NCBI RefSeq assembly: GCF_004768545.1
Contig: NZ_CP038635.1
Span: forward strand, 1,116,001-1,180,000
DNA length: 64,000 nt
Origin: Cupriavidus oxalaticus
GTDB taxonomy: Bacteria > Pseudomonadota > Gammaproteobacteria > Burkholderiales > Burkholderiaceae
Direction: 5' to 3'
Position numbers and translations under genes: made by a program. The notes under the pieces are model-generated. The model was not told the DNA's origin and ran no database searches. It saw only the letters and a list, made by a program, of their open reading frames with translations. Shown one piece after another: positions 1 through 10,197 of this stretch (within the stretch, counting starts at the first letter, position 1; the number at the start of each line of letters is the position of its first letter).

Positions 1-1249
1 GCAACAGGCGGCAGACGTACTCGGCGGTGAGGTCGGCCTTGAGCGTCCACGAGGCATTGGTGTAGCCGAAGGCGAGCACCAGGTTGGGCACGCCGCTCAG
101 CATCATCCCCTTGTACGCGAACGAGTCGGCGGGGCGGCGCGGCTCGCCGTCGACGCTGACCGCGATGTCGCCCAGCATGTTCAGCTTCAGCCCAGTGGCC
201 ACGACTACTATATCTGCGGCGAGCGTCTTGCCGCTGGCCAGCACGATGCCGTCTTCGGTGAACCGTTCGATGGTATCGGTCTCCACCGTGGCACGGCCGT
301 CGCGGATGGCGCCGAACAGGTCGCCATCGGGCACCAGGCACAGGCGCTGGTCCCATGGGTTGTAGCGCGGCGTGAGATGCGTCGCGACGTCGAAACCCGG
401 TGCCAGCTGCGCCGCCGCCATGCCGATCAGCTTTTCCCTGGTGCGCGCGGGCCGCCGCCGCGCCAGCTGGAAGAACATCATGCCGAGCAGCACGTTCTTC
501 CAGCGCGTGGCGCCGTAGGCCAGCCGCTCGGGCAGCAGCCTGCGCAGCTTGTGGGCGATCGCGTCTTCGGCGGGGCGCGTCACGATGTAGGTGGGCGAGC
601 GTTGCAGCATGGTCACCTGCGCGGCGCGCTTTGCCATCTCCGGCACCAGCGTGACCGCCGTGGCGCCGCTGCCGATCACCACAACGCGTTTGCCGCCGTA
701 GTCGAGCGATTCGTCCCAGAACTGTGGATGCAGGATGCGGCCGCGGAAGCGCTCCTCGCCGTCAAAGGCCGGGCGGTGCCCCTCGGCATAGCTGTAATAG
801 CCGGCGCAGACATAGAGCAGGCGGGTGCGCAGGCGCAGGCGGCTGTGATTTGCCGTACGCTCGGCCTCGACCGTCCAGCAGCCGGCGGCGCTTTCCCATG
901 CGGCGCTGACGACCTTGTGGCCAAAGCGGATATGCGGCGTGATGCCGGCTTCCTCGGCGGTCTCGCGGATATAGGCCCGGATCGACGGCCCGTCGGTGAT
1001 GGCCCTGGCGCCGCGCCAGGGCTTGAAGCGGTAGCCCAGCGTGTACATGTCCGAGTCGGAGCGGATGCCCGGGTAGCGGAACAGGTCCCAGGTGCCGCCG
1101 ATGGCGTCGCGGGCTTCCAGGATGGCGTAGCGCTTGCCGGGGCAGCGCATCTGCAGGTGGCGCGCGGCGCCGATGCCGGACAGGCCGGCGCCTACGATCA
1201 GGACATCGAGGACGGCATCATCAGGATGGGCTGCGGTCATGTCAGGCAT
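1..1249 (-). CDS. FAD-dependent Baeyer-Villiger-type monooxygenase (3' end cut by window)
   Basis: Reading the minus strand gives an open frame that runs off the left edge, about 416 codons. It starts with a dinucleotide-binding motif GAGLSGIGAARHL, followed by GGTW. The Baeyer-Villiger fingerprint FxGxxxHxxxW(P/D) is present as FRGRILHPQFWD, and a second Rossmann motif GSGATAVTL follows. These mark a class B flavoprotein monooxygenase that uses FAD and NADPH to oxygenate ketones or related substrates; the substrate cannot be read from sequence. The start could be the ATG at 1249 or the one three codons downstream at 1240; neither has a clear ribosome binding site. The C-terminal part, probably some tens of residues, lies outside the window. 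The gene is divergent from a TetR regulator across a perfect inverted repeat, which suggests local control. Confidence 0.88.
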   Translation of the reverse strand, partial: MPDMTAAHPDDAVLDVLIVGAGLSGIGAARHLQMRCPGKRYAILEARDAIGGTWDLFRYPGIRSDSDMYTLGYRFKPWRGARAITDGPSIRAYIRETAEEAGITPHIRFGHKVVSAAWESAAGCWTVEAERTANHSRLRLRTRLLYVCAGYYSYAEGHRPAFDGEERFRGRILHPQFWDESLDYGGKRVVVIGSGATAVTLVPEMAKRAAQVTMLQRSPTYIVTRPAEDAIAHKLRRLLPERLAYGATRWKNVLLGMMFFQLARRRPARTREKLIGMAAAQLAPGFDVATHLTPRYNPWDQRLCLVPDGDLFGAIRDGRATVETDTIERFTEDGIVLASGKTLAADIVVVATGLKLNMLGDIAVSVDGEPRRPADSFAYKGMMLSGVPNLVLAFGYTNASWTLKADLTAEYVCRLL

Positions 1250-1263
1250 CCGGGGGCGAGTGG

Positions 1264-1293
1264 CGCTTCTGACAACATAGGTTGTCAGAAGCG
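1264..1293. promoter_or_regulatory. Perfect 13-bp inverted repeat, probable TetR operator
   Basis: Two 13-base arms (CGCTTCTGACAAC and its exact reverse complement) flank a 4-base ATAG spacer in the 79-bp gap between the divergent monooxygenase and TetR genes. A related weaker dyad, TGACA-N8-TGTCA, lies at 1309-1326 just before the TetR start. The position and symmetry fit an operator for the adjacent TetR protein acting on both genes; binding is inferred. Confidence 0.65.
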
Positions 1294-1328
1294 ATAAGAC
1301 AAGGCATCTGACAATAGGGAATGTCATA

Positions 1329-1955
1329 ATGGCGCACATGACCCCCGAGCTCACCCCCGCACGCCGCTACCGCGGCGCCGAAGCCGAAGAACGGCGCGCT
1401 CAGCGCCGGAGCCAGCTGATCGCCGCGGCGGTGCAGGTCTATGGCGAGCGCGGTTACCAGAACGCCACGGTCAAGGCCGTCTGCGAGGCCGCCGGCCTGA
1501 CCGAGCGCTATTTCTACGAGTCATTCGCCAACAGCGAGGCGCTGCTGCTGGCGTCGTTCCAGGCGGTCACCCACCGCCTGCTGCAGACACTGGCGCGCGC
1601 CGGTGAGGCGGCCGGCGGCGACGGCCCCAACCGGGCGCTGGCCATGCTGCGCGCCTATTTCGGGACCTTGCAGTGCGAGCCGCGTTCGGCGCGGGTGTTC
1701 CTGGTGGAGATCCGCGGCGTCAGCAAGCTGGTCGATGGCGCGCTGGCGGATTCGCTGGGCGAATTCGGCGGCCTGCTGGCGCAGGCGCTGCTGCCGCCGG
1801 GCCGGCGGCTCGATCCGTTGCTGACCGCTGGCGTTGCGGGTGGGGTCATCCATGTCGCCCTGCGCTGGATCGGACAGGGCTATACACCCGATGTCGAAGT
1901 GGTGGCACGCACGGCGTTGCAGCTGGCCATGGTGCTGGCGCGCGAGCCGCACTAA
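1329..1955 (+). CDS. TetR/AcrR-family transcriptional regulator
   Basis: This 208-residue protein has a TetR-type N-terminal DNA-binding domain at about residues 20-70, with the usual helix-turn-helix pattern (TVKAVCEAAGLTERYFYESF). The rest is a helical ligand-binding and dimerisation domain without a recognisable specificity. Such proteins normally repress neighbouring genes until a small molecule binds. An AGGGA sequence 8 bases upstream supports the ATG at 1329; an alternative ATG lies three codons in. It is divergent from the Baeyer-Villiger monooxygenase, and the palindromes between them are the obvious targets, so the monooxygenase is the likely regulated gene. The ligand is unknown. 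It converges on nth with only a short GC-rich gap. Confidence 0.88.
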   Translation: MAHMTPELTPARRYRGAEAEERRAQRRSQLIAAAVQVYGERGYQNATVKAVCEAAGLTERYFYESFANSEALLLASFQAVTHRLLQTLARAGEAAGGDGPNRALAMLRAYFGTLQCEPRSARVFLVEIRGVSKLVDGALADSLGEFGGLLAQALLPPGRRLDPLLTAGVAGGVIHVALRWIGQGYTPDVEVVARTALQLAMVLAREPH

Positions 1956-1973
1956 GGCCCGCCGCCGGGCGCT

Positions 1974-2618
1974 TCACAGCTGCGGCGCTTCCGTCTTTTC
2001 CCTGAACTCGCATAAAGGCTCGATCACGCAGTGCCAGCATTCCGGCCTGCGCGCCTTGCACACGTAGCGGCCGTGCAGGATCAGCCAGTGGTGCGCATCG
2101 TGCAGGAATTCATGCGGCACGCACTTGAGCAGCTTCTGCTCGACCACCTCCACGTTCTTGCCCGGCGCCAACCCGGTGCGGTTGGCGACCCGGAAGATAT
2201 GCGTGTCGACCGCAATGGTGGGCTCGCCAAAGGCAGTATTGAGGACCACGTTGGCGGTCTTGCGGCCCACGCCCGGCAGCGCTTCCAGCGCTTCGCGGTC
2301 GGGCGGCACCTTGCCGCCGTGCCGCTCGACCAGGATGCGGCAGGTCTCGATCACATGCCTGGCCTTGGTCTTGTACAGGCCGATGGTCTTGATGTATTCG
2401 CTCAGCCCGGCTTCGCCGAGGTCGAGCATCTGCTGAGGCGTGTGAGCGACCGGGAACAGCCGGCGCGTGGCCTTGTTGACGCCGACGTCGGTGGCCTGCG
2501 CCGACAGCAGCACGGCAATCAGCAGCTCGAACGGCGAACTGTATTCCAGTTCAGTGGCCGGGGCCGGGTTGACTTCGCGCAGCGTCTCGAAAATGGCACG
2601 GCACTTGGCGGCGTTCAT
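1974..2618 (-). CDS. nth: Endonuclease III (DNA glycosylase/AP lyase)
   Basis: Base-excision repair enzyme that removes oxidised pyrimidines and cleaves the abasic site. The 214-residue protein carries the helix-hairpin-helix [11 protein letters not shown] with catalytic Lys120 and catalytic Asp138 (VDTHIFRV). The C-terminal [4Fe-4S] ligands are Cys187, Cys194, Cys197 and Cys203 in the C-x6-C-x2-C-x5-C pattern. All of these are at the same residue numbers as in Escherichia coli Nth. Its ATG overlaps the stop of rsxB by four bases (2615-2618), so the two genes are translationally coupled in one transcript. The rsxB-nth pairing is common in proteobacteria and links an Fe-S electron-transfer protein with an Fe-S repair enzyme. 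Confidence 0.97.
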   Translation of the reverse strand: MNAAKCRAIFETLREVNPAPATELEYSSPFELLIAVLLSAQATDVGVNKATRRLFPVAHTPQQMLDLGEAGLSEYIKTIGLYKTKARHVIETCRILVERHGGKVPPDREALEALPGVGRKTANVVLNTAFGEPTIAVDTHIFRVANRTGLAPGKNVEVVEQKLLKCVPHEFLHDAHHWLILHGRYVCKARRPECWHCVIEPLCEFREKTEAPQL

Positions 2619-3451
2619 TGTTGTCGTTCCGGGTCGGGTTTGGCGTTGGGGCCGACGCCCGGCTCGGTCAGGCCGGCGCGCGCGCGGCGCGCTTCGGCGG
2701 CATCGATCTGCGCCTGGACGGCGGGGGAGACGTTTTCAATATTGCGCGGACGCGCGGCCTGCTGTTTCTGGCGGGCGCGCTCGATCGCAGCCTGGATGAT
2801 GGCGCGCTTGCGTTCCTGCGCGGCGCGCTCGGCGTCGTCCTGCGGAGCTTCGGCCTGCACCGCGGCCAGCTTGGCCGCGGCCTTGGCGGCCAGGCGCGCG
2901 TCGTTTTCCTCGCGCTCGCGCACCAGCCTGGCCTGGCGCGCCAGGTAGCGCGCGTGGGCAGCGTCGGCCTGGGCCTGTGACCAGGCGTCCCAGCCGGTGC
3001 GGTCGCCGGTGACCGGGACCATGGCGATGCAGTCGACCGGGCAGGGCGCCACGCACAGGTCGCAGCCGGTACACAGTTCGGGGATCACCGTATGCATCTG
3101 CTTGGCGGCGCCGGCGATGGCATCGACAGGGCATGCCTGGATGCAAAGGGTGCATCCGATGCACAGGCTCTCGTCGATCAGCGCGACCGCGCGCGGTTGC
3201 TCGTTGCCGCGCTCCGGATCGAGCGGCATGGGTTCGACGCCAAGCGTCCCGGCCAGCCGGCGCACGCCTTCCGCGCCGCCCGGCGGGCAGCGGTTGCAGG
3301 CCGCTTCGCCGGCGGCCATGGCCTCGGCGTACGGGCGGCAGCCGTTGAATCCGCATTTGGTGCACTGAGTCTGGGGCAACAGTGCCTCGATGCGGTCGGC
3401 GAGGGATTTGACGGCGGGATTCACGACAACAGGCTGGAATTCAGGAGACAA
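2615..3451 (-). CDS. rsxB: RsxB/RnfB-type ferredoxin (orphan subunit)
   Basis: A 278-residue iron-sulfur protein with three cluster sites. The first is an N-terminal Fs-type domain (Cys30, Cys33, Cys38, Cys55). The other two are 4Fe-4S ferredoxin motifs (Cys97/100/103/107 and Cys127/130/133/137). In the RnfB/RsxB family this subunit passes electrons within a membrane ion-pumping or SoxR-reducing complex. Here the usual hydrophobic N-terminal anchor is absent and none of the other rnf/rsx genes is nearby, so it may act as a soluble ferredoxin. The C-terminal third is an Ala/Arg/Gln-rich, probably coiled tail. The likely start is TTG: an in-frame stop lies just upstream and the next candidate is GTG at codon 10; neither has a good ribosome binding site. 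It overlaps nth. Confidence 0.88.
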   Translation of the reverse strand: MSPEFQPVVVNPAVKSLADRIEALLPQTQCTKCGFNGCRPYAEAMAAGEAACNRCPPGGAEGVRRLAGTLGVEPMPLDPERGNEQPRAVALIDESLCIGCTLCIQACPVDAIAGAAKQMHTVIPELCTGCDLCVAPCPVDCIAMVPVTGDRTGWDAWSQAQADAAHARYLARQARLVREREENDARLAAKAAAKLAAVQAEAPQDDAERAAQERKRAIIQAAIERARQKQQAARPRNIENVSPAVQAQIDAAEARRARAGLTEPGVGPNAKPDPERQQ

Positions 3452-3717
3452 ACCGGATCAGGACAGGACTGGACGTTTATGGGGCGGCGCTATGCGTGTT
3501 TGGCGACACAACTGCCGCCCGGGAAACACCCGGCGGGACTGCGCCGGCGCACAATAATCCGGCGTAACCGTCGCCGGCGGGCCTCTTCGAGCCCTCGCGC
3601 CGCAAGGATTATCCCCGATTTCGCCGGTGGACAGAAACGGCGATGATGCGCGTCGCGCAGCCGGACTGCCGCATTCCGGTGTGTGCCATAATCCGCGCAA
3701 CGATCGACCTGCCATCC

Positions 3718-4374
3718 ATGTCAACAGAGACCAAGACCAAACGCGATCCCGAAGGGACGCGCCGACGAATCCTCGCTGCGGCCACCGAGGAATTTGCCAA
3801 GGGTGGTCTGGCCGGCGCCCGCGTCGACCAGATTGCCCGGCGCGCGGAAACCAACGAACGCATGCTGTATTACTACTACGGCAGCAAGGAAGGGCTGTTC
3901 CTGGCCGTGCTGGAAAAACAGTACGCCGAATTCCGCGCCGCTGAAGAAAGGCTGCACCTGGTCGACGAAGACCCGATCGCCGGCGTGCGCGCGCTGGCCC
4001 GCTTTGTCTGGGACTGGTATTACGAGCACCCCGAGTTCATCCGCCTGATCAACAGCGAGAACCTGCACGAAGCCCGTCACCTGAAGAAATCCGCGCAGCT
4101 GCAGCAGCTGATCAACCCGGTCGTGGATGTGCTGGCCGACGTGATCCGCAGGGGCCAGCAGCAGGGCGTCTTCCGTGACAACATCGACGTGCCGCAGTTC
4201 TACCTGACGATCTCGGCGCTGGGTTACTACGTGCTGTCCAACCGCTACACCATCAGCGCCGTGACCGGGCGCGACGTGGCTTCGCAACATGAGCACGAGC
4301 GTTTTGCCGAGCTGCATTCCGAGATGCTGCTCTGCTACCTGAAGCGCTCCTGCTGTCCCGAGAGCGCGACCTGA
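3718..4374 (+). CDS. TetR-family regulator, RutR-like C-terminal domain
   Basis: I chose the ATG at 3718, which gives 218 residues and starts just before the charged segment leading into the DNA-binding domain (RRRILAAATEEFAKGG through RMLYYYYGSKEGLF). The open frame extends 25 codons further upstream, but that part is unlike the family. The C-terminal region (FVWDWYYEHPEFIRLI, ALGYYVLSNRYT) resembles the YcdC/RutR group of TetR proteins, which sense pyrimidines or other small metabolites; the ligand here is unknown. It is divergent from rsxB across about 265 bp and converges on phaZ, so no target gene is obvious. CATAAT about 30 bases upstream may be a -10 element. Confidence 0.85.
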   Translation: MSTETKTKRDPEGTRRRILAAATEEFAKGGLAGARVDQIARRAETNERMLYYYYGSKEGLFLAVLEKQYAEFRAAEERLHLVDEDPIAGVRALARFVWDWYYEHPEFIRLINSENLHEARHLKKSAQLQQLINPVVDVLADVIRRGQQQGVFRDNIDVPQFYLTISALGYYVLSNRYTISAVTGRDVASQHEHERFAELHSEMLLCYLKRSCCPESAT

Positions 4375-4380
4375 AAGGAG

Positions 4381-4400
4381 ACGCCCGCGATTGCGGGCGT
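4381..4400. terminator. Short hairpin between convergent tetR and phaZ
   Basis: ACGCCCGC, loop GATT, then GCGGGCGT: a perfect 8-bp stem lying 6 bases after the TetR stop and 20 bases from the phaZ stop. The following bases are only moderately T-rich, so it is a plausible but not strong shared terminator. Confidence 0.5.
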
Positions 4401-4419
4401 TGTCCTGTCTGCGGCAGCG

Positions 4420-5676
4420 TTACTTCGCCGCGGTCTGGTGATACTTGCGGATGAAATCGCGCAGGTCCGGATAGATGTTCTCGCGCCAGCGCCGGCCCGA
4501 GAAAATCCCGTAGTGGCCGCAACGCGGCGCGGTGATGTGCTGCTTGCGGTCTTTCGGGATGCCGCTGCACAGGTCGTGCGCGGCGGCAGTCTGGCCCGCG
4601 CCCGAGATATCGTCCAGTTCGCCTTCCACCGTCATCAGCGCGGTGCCCTCGATATCCTGCGGCCGCACCGGCTTGCCATCGATGGCCCACGTGCCGTTGG
4701 CCAGGCGGAATTCCTGGAACACTTCGCGGATGGTGTCGAGGTAATAGTCGGCGGCCATGTCCAGCACCGCGTTGTACTCGTCGTAGAAGCGCACATGCGC
4801 CTCGGCGTCGTCGGCGTCGCCCTCGACCAGGCTCAGGTAATAGTCATAGTGCGAGGACAGGTGCCGGTCCGGGTTCATCGCCACGAAGCCGGCATGCTGC
4901 AGGAAGCCCGGGTACACGCGGCGGCCGTGGCCGGGGTAGTTGGCCGGCACGGTGTAGATCACGTTGTTCTCGAACCACTCGAAGGACTTGTTGGTGGCCA
5001 GCGAATTGACGGCGGTCGGGCTCTTGCGGGCATCGATCGGGCCACCCATCATGGTCATGGTGCGCGGCGTGGTCTCGCCGGCCGAGGCCAGCAGCGAGAT
5101 CGCGGCCAGCACTGGCACGGTCGGCTGGCACACCGACACCACATGCAGGTTTTCGGCGCCGATATGGCGGATGAATTCCTGAATATAGTAGATGTAGTCC
5201 GACAGGTGGAAGGCACCGTCTTCGGCCGGCACCATGCGCGCGTCGATCCAGTCGGTCACGTAGACCTTGTGGTCCTGCAGCAGCGTGCGCACGGTGTCGC
5301 GCAGAAGCGTGGCGTGGTGGCCCGACAGCGGCGCGCACACCAGCACCACCGGCTCATCCTTCAGCAGCTTGATGGTTTCCGGGTCGTCGGCATAGCGCTT
5401 GAAGCGCAGCAGCTTGCAGAACGGCTTTTCCAGCACGGACTGTTCGACGATGGGGATGTCGCGGCCGTTGGAGCGCACCGACTTGATGTCGAATGCCGGC
5501 TTTTCGTATTCCTTGCCGAGCCGGTACAGCAGCTCATAGCCCGCCGCAAGCCGGGGGGCGCCGGGAACCAGCGACATCGGGCTGAGGGGATTGGTGAAAG
5601 TCTTGGCGGTCGCCTGGGCCCATGCGGTGAGCGGGTGCAGGATCGAGCGCTGGAACTCATGCAGTTGGTAGAGCAT
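4420..5676 (-). CDS. phaZ: Intracellular poly(3-hydroxybutyrate) depolymerase
   Basis: Degrades amorphous PHB in storage granules so that stored carbon can be reused. The ATG at 5676 gives 418 residues, the usual length; an upstream in-frame ATG would add 21 residues that look non-coding. The nucleophile Cys183 (VSVCQPTVPV), Asp355 (EGELDD) and His388 (CGHYGIFSG) match the Cys-Asp-His triad reported for the C. necator enzyme PhaZ1, at identical numbering. As in that family there is no signal peptide and the nucleophile is cysteine, not serine. The gene stands alone, converging on a TetR regulator. Its upstream region carries a candidate promoter and palindromes. This gene is the best taxonomic marker in the window. 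Confidence 0.97.
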   Translation of the reverse strand: MLYQLHEFQRSILHPLTAWAQATAKTFTNPLSPMSLVPGAPRLAAGYELLYRLGKEYEKPAFDIKSVRSNGRDIPIVEQSVLEKPFCKLLRFKRYADDPETIKLLKDEPVVLVCAPLSGHHATLLRDTVRTLLQDHKVYVTDWIDARMVPAEDGAFHLSDYIYYIQEFIRHIGAENLHVVSVCQPTVPVLAAISLLASAGETTPRTMTMMGGPIDARKSPTAVNSLATNKSFEWFENNVIYTVPANYPGHGRRVYPGFLQHAGFVAMNPDRHLSSHYDYYLSLVEGDADDAEAHVRFYDEYNAVLDMAADYYLDTIREVFQEFRLANGTWAIDGKPVRPQDIEGTALMTVEGELDDISGAGQTAAAHDLCSGIPKDRKQHITAPRCGHYGIFSGRRWRENIYPDLRDFIRKYHQTAAK

Positions 5677-6001
5677 GCCGTTTCTGCCTGTCTTACTTTT
5701 GGTCACGTACCACCAAGTACTAATGTACTGACAATACACCTGGGATCGTCGCGGATTATGCCCGTTATCGAACGACCGTGCTAACGATCTTGCTTTGCAG
5801 CATATACCTTAAGGTACTTCCCTATCTGCGGAACACAATAAGGCATTCGCCTGATATTTGGATGACACTGTCCTACAAGACTGAAAACAAATGCAAAAAG
5901 CGGCCGAGGCCGCTTTTTTAATGACGCTTTGTGATGCTTGCGCCAGTTGCAACGCACTGTCACGTGTTGCCGCCCGTTGCCGCGCAGCAACGCTGGCAGC
6001 C
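5677..6001. promoter_or_regulatory. phaZ upstream region with palindromes and candidate promoter
   Basis: A 325-bp gene-free stretch. Read in the phaZ direction it contains a candidate promoter (TTAGCA, 18 bp, CATAAT at about 5755-5784) and a perfect 12-bp palindrome TACCTTAAGGTA at 5805-5816, upstream of that promoter. A short dyad AGTAC-TAAT-GTACT lies at 5716-5729, near the ribosome binding site. The tyrB terminator occupies 5895-5918. The palindromes could bind a regulator of PHB mobilisation; this is inference and I could not assign a known factor. Confidence 0.4.
5895..5919 (-). terminator. Intrinsic terminator downstream of tyrB
   Basis: Stem arms AAAAAGCGGCC and GGCCGCTTTTT with a tiny GA centre, flanked by A and T tracts on either side. 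It lies about 85 bases past the aminotransferase stop and insulates the phaZ promoter region. The A/T flanks would allow function in both directions. Confidence 0.85.
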
Positions 6002-7198
6002 TTACATCACCGCTGCGATCGCATCGACCACCGCATCGATGTTGCGGCTGTTCAGCGCCGCCACGCAGATGCGGCCGGTGCCGACAGCGTAGATGCCGTG
6101 TTCGTTGCGCAGGCGGTCCACCTGGGCCGAGGTCAGGCCCGAGTACGAGAACATGCCGCGCTGCGCCTTGACGAAGGAGAAGTCGCCCGGCACGCCCTTG
6201 GCGGCCAGCTTGTCCACCAGCGCATGGCGCATCAGCTTGATGCGGTCGCGCATCTCGGCCAGCTCTTCTTCCCACATGGCGCGCAGTTCCGGGCTGTTCA
6301 GCACGGTGGCGACCACGGTGCCGCCGTGCGTCGGCGGATTGGAATAGTTGGTGCGGATCACGCGCTTGACCTGCGACATCACGCGCTGGGCTTCTTCCTT
6401 GCCGGTGGTGACGATCGACAGCGCGCCCACGCGCTCGCCGTACAGCGAGAAGCTCTTCGAGAACGAGCTGGACACGAAGAACGGCAGGCCGGAGTCGGCG
6501 AACAGGCGCACGGCGGCACCGTCGGCGTCGATGCCGTCGGCGAAGCCCTGGTAGGCCATGTCCAGGAACGGGATCAGGTTGTGTTCCTTGACCAGTTCCA
6601 CCACTTGCTTCCACTGCTCGGCCGACAGGTCGACGCCGGTCGGGTTGTGGCAGCAGGCGTGCAGCACGACGATGGTGTTGGCCGGGTACGACTTCAGCGA
6701 TTCCACCATGCCGGCGAAGTTCAGGCCGTGGCTGGCAGCGTCGTAGTAAGCGTAGTTGACGACCGGGAAACCGGCGGCTTCAAACAGCGCGCGGTGGTTT
6801 TCCCAGCTCGGGTCGCTGATGGCGACCTTGGCGTCCGGGTACAGGCGCTTGAGGAAGTCGGCGCCGATCTTCAGCGCGCCGGTGCCGCCCAGTGCCTGGG
6901 CCGTCACCACGCGGCCTTCGGTGATCAGCGGCGATTCCTTGCCGAACAGCAGCGTCTGCACTGCCTGGTCATAGGCGGCGATGCCTTCGATCGGCAGGTA
7001 GCCACGCGGGGTGGCGGTGGTCAGACGGGCTTTTTCTGCCTCCTGGACGGCGCGCAGCAGGGGGATTTTCCCTTCGTCGGTGAAGTACACGCCAACGCCC
7101 AGGTTGACCTTGGTGGCGCGGGTGTCGGCATTGAAGGCTTCGTTGAGGCCCAGGATCGGGTCACGCGGGGCCATCTCGACGGCAGAAAACAAACTCAT
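6002..7198 (-). CDS. tyrB: Aromatic amino acid aminotransferase (class I)
   Basis: PLP-dependent transaminase of the AspC/TyrB family, moving amino groups between aromatic amino acids or aspartate and 2-oxoglutarate. The protein is 398 residues from the ATG at 7198. It shows the HNPTGVD motif (184-190), the cofactor-binding Asp213 (FLDMAYQGF), the Schiff-base Lys248 in SSSFSKSFSLYGERVG, and a C-terminal substrate-carboxylate arginine in the GRICVAALN region. Separation of tyrosine from aspartate specificity by sequence alone is unreliable, so the symbol is provisional. It is divergent from uvrB across about 257 bp and ends in a strong terminator. Confidence 0.9.
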   Translation of the reverse strand: MSLFSAVEMAPRDPILGLNEAFNADTRATKVNLGVGVYFTDEGKIPLLRAVQEAEKARLTTATPRGYLPIEGIAAYDQAVQTLLFGKESPLITEGRVVTAQALGGTGALKIGADFLKRLYPDAKVAISDPSWENHRALFEAAGFPVVNYAYYDAASHGLNFAGMVESLKSYPANTIVVLHACCHNPTGVDLSAEQWKQVVELVKEHNLIPFLDMAYQGFADGIDADGAAVRLFADSGLPFFVSSSFSKSFSLYGERVGALSIVTTGKEEAQRVMSQVKRVIRTNYSNPPTHGGTVVATVLNSPELRAMWEEELAEMRDRIKLMRHALVDKLAAKGVPGDFSFVKAQRGMFSYSGLTSAQVDRLRNEHGIYAVGTGRICVAALNSRNIDAVVDAIAAVM

Positions 7199-7455
7199 TT
7201 GGAATCTCGTGGTCGGCAATGAAAGAAAACGGGAAGGCGTAGAATGCTTCGGACTGCGCTGGCGGCTGGCAGGCCCCGTTCCGTTCTGGGCGGAATCGGC
7301 CCCATGCCGTTCGGGACGGGCCTGAAACGGTTTGAAGCGGGGGCTGTCAACCCCAAGATTCTAGCGTATCCGCCCGTTTTCCTGAGGTTTTTCCCTAGTC
7401 TCGCCATCACTTCTTTCGTTACTTCTTAATTACCTCTCCCGCTATTCCGCCCCCT

Positions 7456-9540
<2,085 letters not shown>

Positions 9541-9616
9541 GGTCCGGCAGTGGCGCCGGCGCGCGCCGCGGCTGGCCTATAGTGAAAAGCGTCATCACCG
9601 ATCCCGGAGACGCATC

Positions 9617-9919
9617 ATGGTGAAGCTTGGCCTGTGGGTGCCGCTGGAAGCGCGGCCCGGCAAGGAGCAGGAAGTCGGGCAGTTCCTGCGCGACGGACTG
9701 GCGCTGGTGCAGCAGGAGACCGGCACCGCAGCCTGGTTCGCGCTGCGCCTGGGGCCGTCGATGTTCGGCATCTTCGATGCCTTTGCCGATGAGTCCGCGC
9801 GCGAGGCACACCTGGCCGGCAAGGTTGCCGCCGCGCTGATGGCCCGGGCGCCGGAACTGTTCATGGGTACGCCGCCGATCCAGAAGCTGGAAGTGCTGGC
9901 GGCCAAGCTGCCGGCGTGA
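9617..9919 (+). CDS. Small ABM-domain (antibiotic biosynthesis monooxygenase-like) protein
   Basis: A 100-residue protein starting at the ATG at 9617 behind GGAGACGC. The pattern (KLGLWVPLEARPGKEQEV, ETGTAAWFALRLGPSMFGIFDAF, then a helix and PPIQKLEVLAAKL) fits the dimeric alpha/beta barrel of ABM-type proteins. Members include heme oxygenases and quinone monooxygenases, but many have no known activity and no catalytic residue can be assigned here. No signal peptide or membrane segment. It lies 76 bp after uvrB and 20 bp before another small gene, so the small genes may be cotranscribed. Confidence 0.75.
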   Translation: MVKLGLWVPLEARPGKEQEVGQFLRDGLALVQQETGTAAWFALRLGPSMFGIFDAFADESAREAHLAGKVAAALMARAPELFMGTPPIQKLEVLAAKLPA

Positions 9920-9939
9920 GCCGGGCTCAAGGAGCTGCC

Positions 9940-10161
9940 ATGGAGCGCCAGTTCGAGTACGGGGGCTACCTGGTCGTGGCCAGCGCGGTGCCTAATGCCG
10001 CAGGGGGCTTTGCCGGGCAGATGCGCATTGCCGATGCCTTTGGCGAGCCGGCCGGGCCCACCTACGAGGCCATCGCCGGCGATGCGCCCACGCAGGAGGC
10101 GGCCGTTGCGCTGGCCGAGGCCGCGGCAATGCGGGCCATCGATGCCGGTGAGGTCAATTAG
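9940..10161 (+). CDS. Small conserved-looking protein, function unknown
   Basis: The ATG at 9940 follows AAGGAGCTGCC, a good ribosome binding site, and gives 73 residues; the open frame extends nine codons upstream to overlap the previous gene but without a better signal. The sequence predicts a few beta strands (FEYGGYLVVASAV) followed by an Ala-rich helix (TQEAAVALAEAAAMRAID). No Cys, no membrane segment. I do not recognise it with certainty. Its layout resembles the next small protein, so the two may be distant paralogues. Confidence 0.65.
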   Translation: MERQFEYGGYLVVASAVPNAAGGFAGQMRIADAFGEPAGPTYEAIAGDAPTQEAAVALAEAAAMRAIDAGEVN

Positions 10162-10197
10162 CCGCTATCCTGTCCCATTTCCCGAGGAGAAAACACA

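Noticed and set aside
377..1297. 306-codon open frame on the plus strand at the left edge
   Set aside because: Antisense to the partial Baeyer-Villiger monooxygenase, whose cofactor and fingerprint motifs are unmistakable.
1957..1970. Small hairpin between the first TetR gene and nth
   Set aside because: Only a 5-bp GC stem (GCCCG/CGGGC) without a T tract; expected by chance at this base composition.
5790..5805. PhaR-type site (TGCAGCA) upstream of phaZ
   Set aside because: A single short TGCAGCA match is too common to claim a phasin-regulator site.
7199..7455. Possible LexA/SOS box upstream of uvrB
   Set aside because: No CTGT-N8-ACAG-like sequence was found in the divergent region.
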